64,000 bases of DNA from Actinomadura nitritigenes (GTDB lineage Bacteria > Actinomycetota > Actinomycetes > Streptosporangiales > Streptosporangiaceae), in the NCBI RefSeq assembly GCF_017573545.1, contig NZ_JAGEOK010000002.1, forward strand, positions 372,001 to 436,000. Reading direction: 5' to 3'. This document shows positions 63,934 through 64,000 of the stretch, in pieces. Each line of letters opens with the position of its first letter. Positions within the stretch are counted from its first letter, which is position 1. The notes beneath the pieces were generated by a model. The model was not told where the DNA came from, made no database searches, and worked only from the letters and a program-made list of their open reading frames with translations. The position numbers and the translations under genes were made by a program.

Positions 63934-64000
63934 TCAGCCGTCCTTGGCGGTGCGGCCCGCCGCGAGCTCGAACTCCTGGCGGGGCGACTCCAGCTCGCCG
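63934..64000 (-). CDS. C-terminal end of an unidentified gene (partial)
   Basis: Only the last 21 codons are in the window: GELESPRQEFELAAGRTAKDG followed by TGA. Codon use and frame are normal for this genome and no other frame is better, so it is probably the 3' end of a leftward gene. Too short to identify. Confidence 0.5.
   Translation of the reverse strand, partial: GELESPRQEFELAAGRTAKDG

Overview
The window is about 64 kb of very GC-rich, densely packed chromosomal DNA from a mycothiol-producing actinobacterium. Mycothiol S-conjugate amidase, an F420-type PPOX protein, DUF4245, DUF4307, DUF1707 and DUF4287 proteins, an MMPL transporter and frequent GTG/TTG starts all support this. The combination of genes and the style of the intergenic repeats suggest a Streptosporangiales/Thermomonosporaceae (Actinomadura-like) genome; that genus-level guess is inference. 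No phage, insertion sequence, CRISPR array or integrase is visible.

A conserved housekeeping backbone runs left to right: xseA-xseB, DUF4245, glpX, fumC, PIN-PhoH, isoprenyl diphosphate synthase, DUF255 protein, small membrane protein-mca, DUF4307, greA, metB, cbs, SGNH esterase, thiolase. From memory this is the same gene order, reversed, as M. tuberculosis Rv1108c down to Rv1074c, so the window looks like an ancestral actinobacterial block into which other genes have been interspersed.

Layout: 1-4.9 kb, MFS/MarR pair, exonuclease VII, DUF4245, TetR. 5-10.3 kb, glpX, ASCH, DUF1707, an ABC-2 exporter, MFS. 10.5-17.8 kb, MocR/EamA divergent pair, class I fumarase, Ser/Thr kinase, class II fumarase. 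18-25.6 kb, secreted transglycosylase with a perfect Crp-type box upstream, PIN-PhoH, prenyl synthase, two unknowns, drug-efflux MFS with TetR. 26-33.4 kb, NlpC/P60, DUF255, methyltransferase, flavin disulfide oxidoreductase, RNase Z, PPOX. 33.4-38.7 kb, orphan STAND/TPR half-protein, LtrA, mca cluster, greA, Lrp. 38.8-45.3 kb, HPPD, two RDD proteins, two M1 peptidases. 45.4-53.2 kb, FIST-ROK-ilvA operon divergent from an AAA-VWA pair. 53.2-64 kb, esterase, transsulfuration genes metB and cbs, MMPL, SGNH, thiolase, DUF4287, an unusual tRNA and a truncated gene.

The two observations I consider most worth following are (i) a ~140-160 nt structured element present three times (10.35, 25.60 and 54.54 kb). 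Each copy starts within 0-2 nt of a stop codon, has the same orientation relative to that gene, and its helices show compensatory base changes. (ii) A class I tRNA-like gene at 63.75 kb with a UAA anticodon, short variable loop, C instead of U at position 33 and a -10 box only 6 nt upstream. A recurrent leaderless promoter architecture (TANNNT box 6-7 nt before the start codon) is also seen at several genes.
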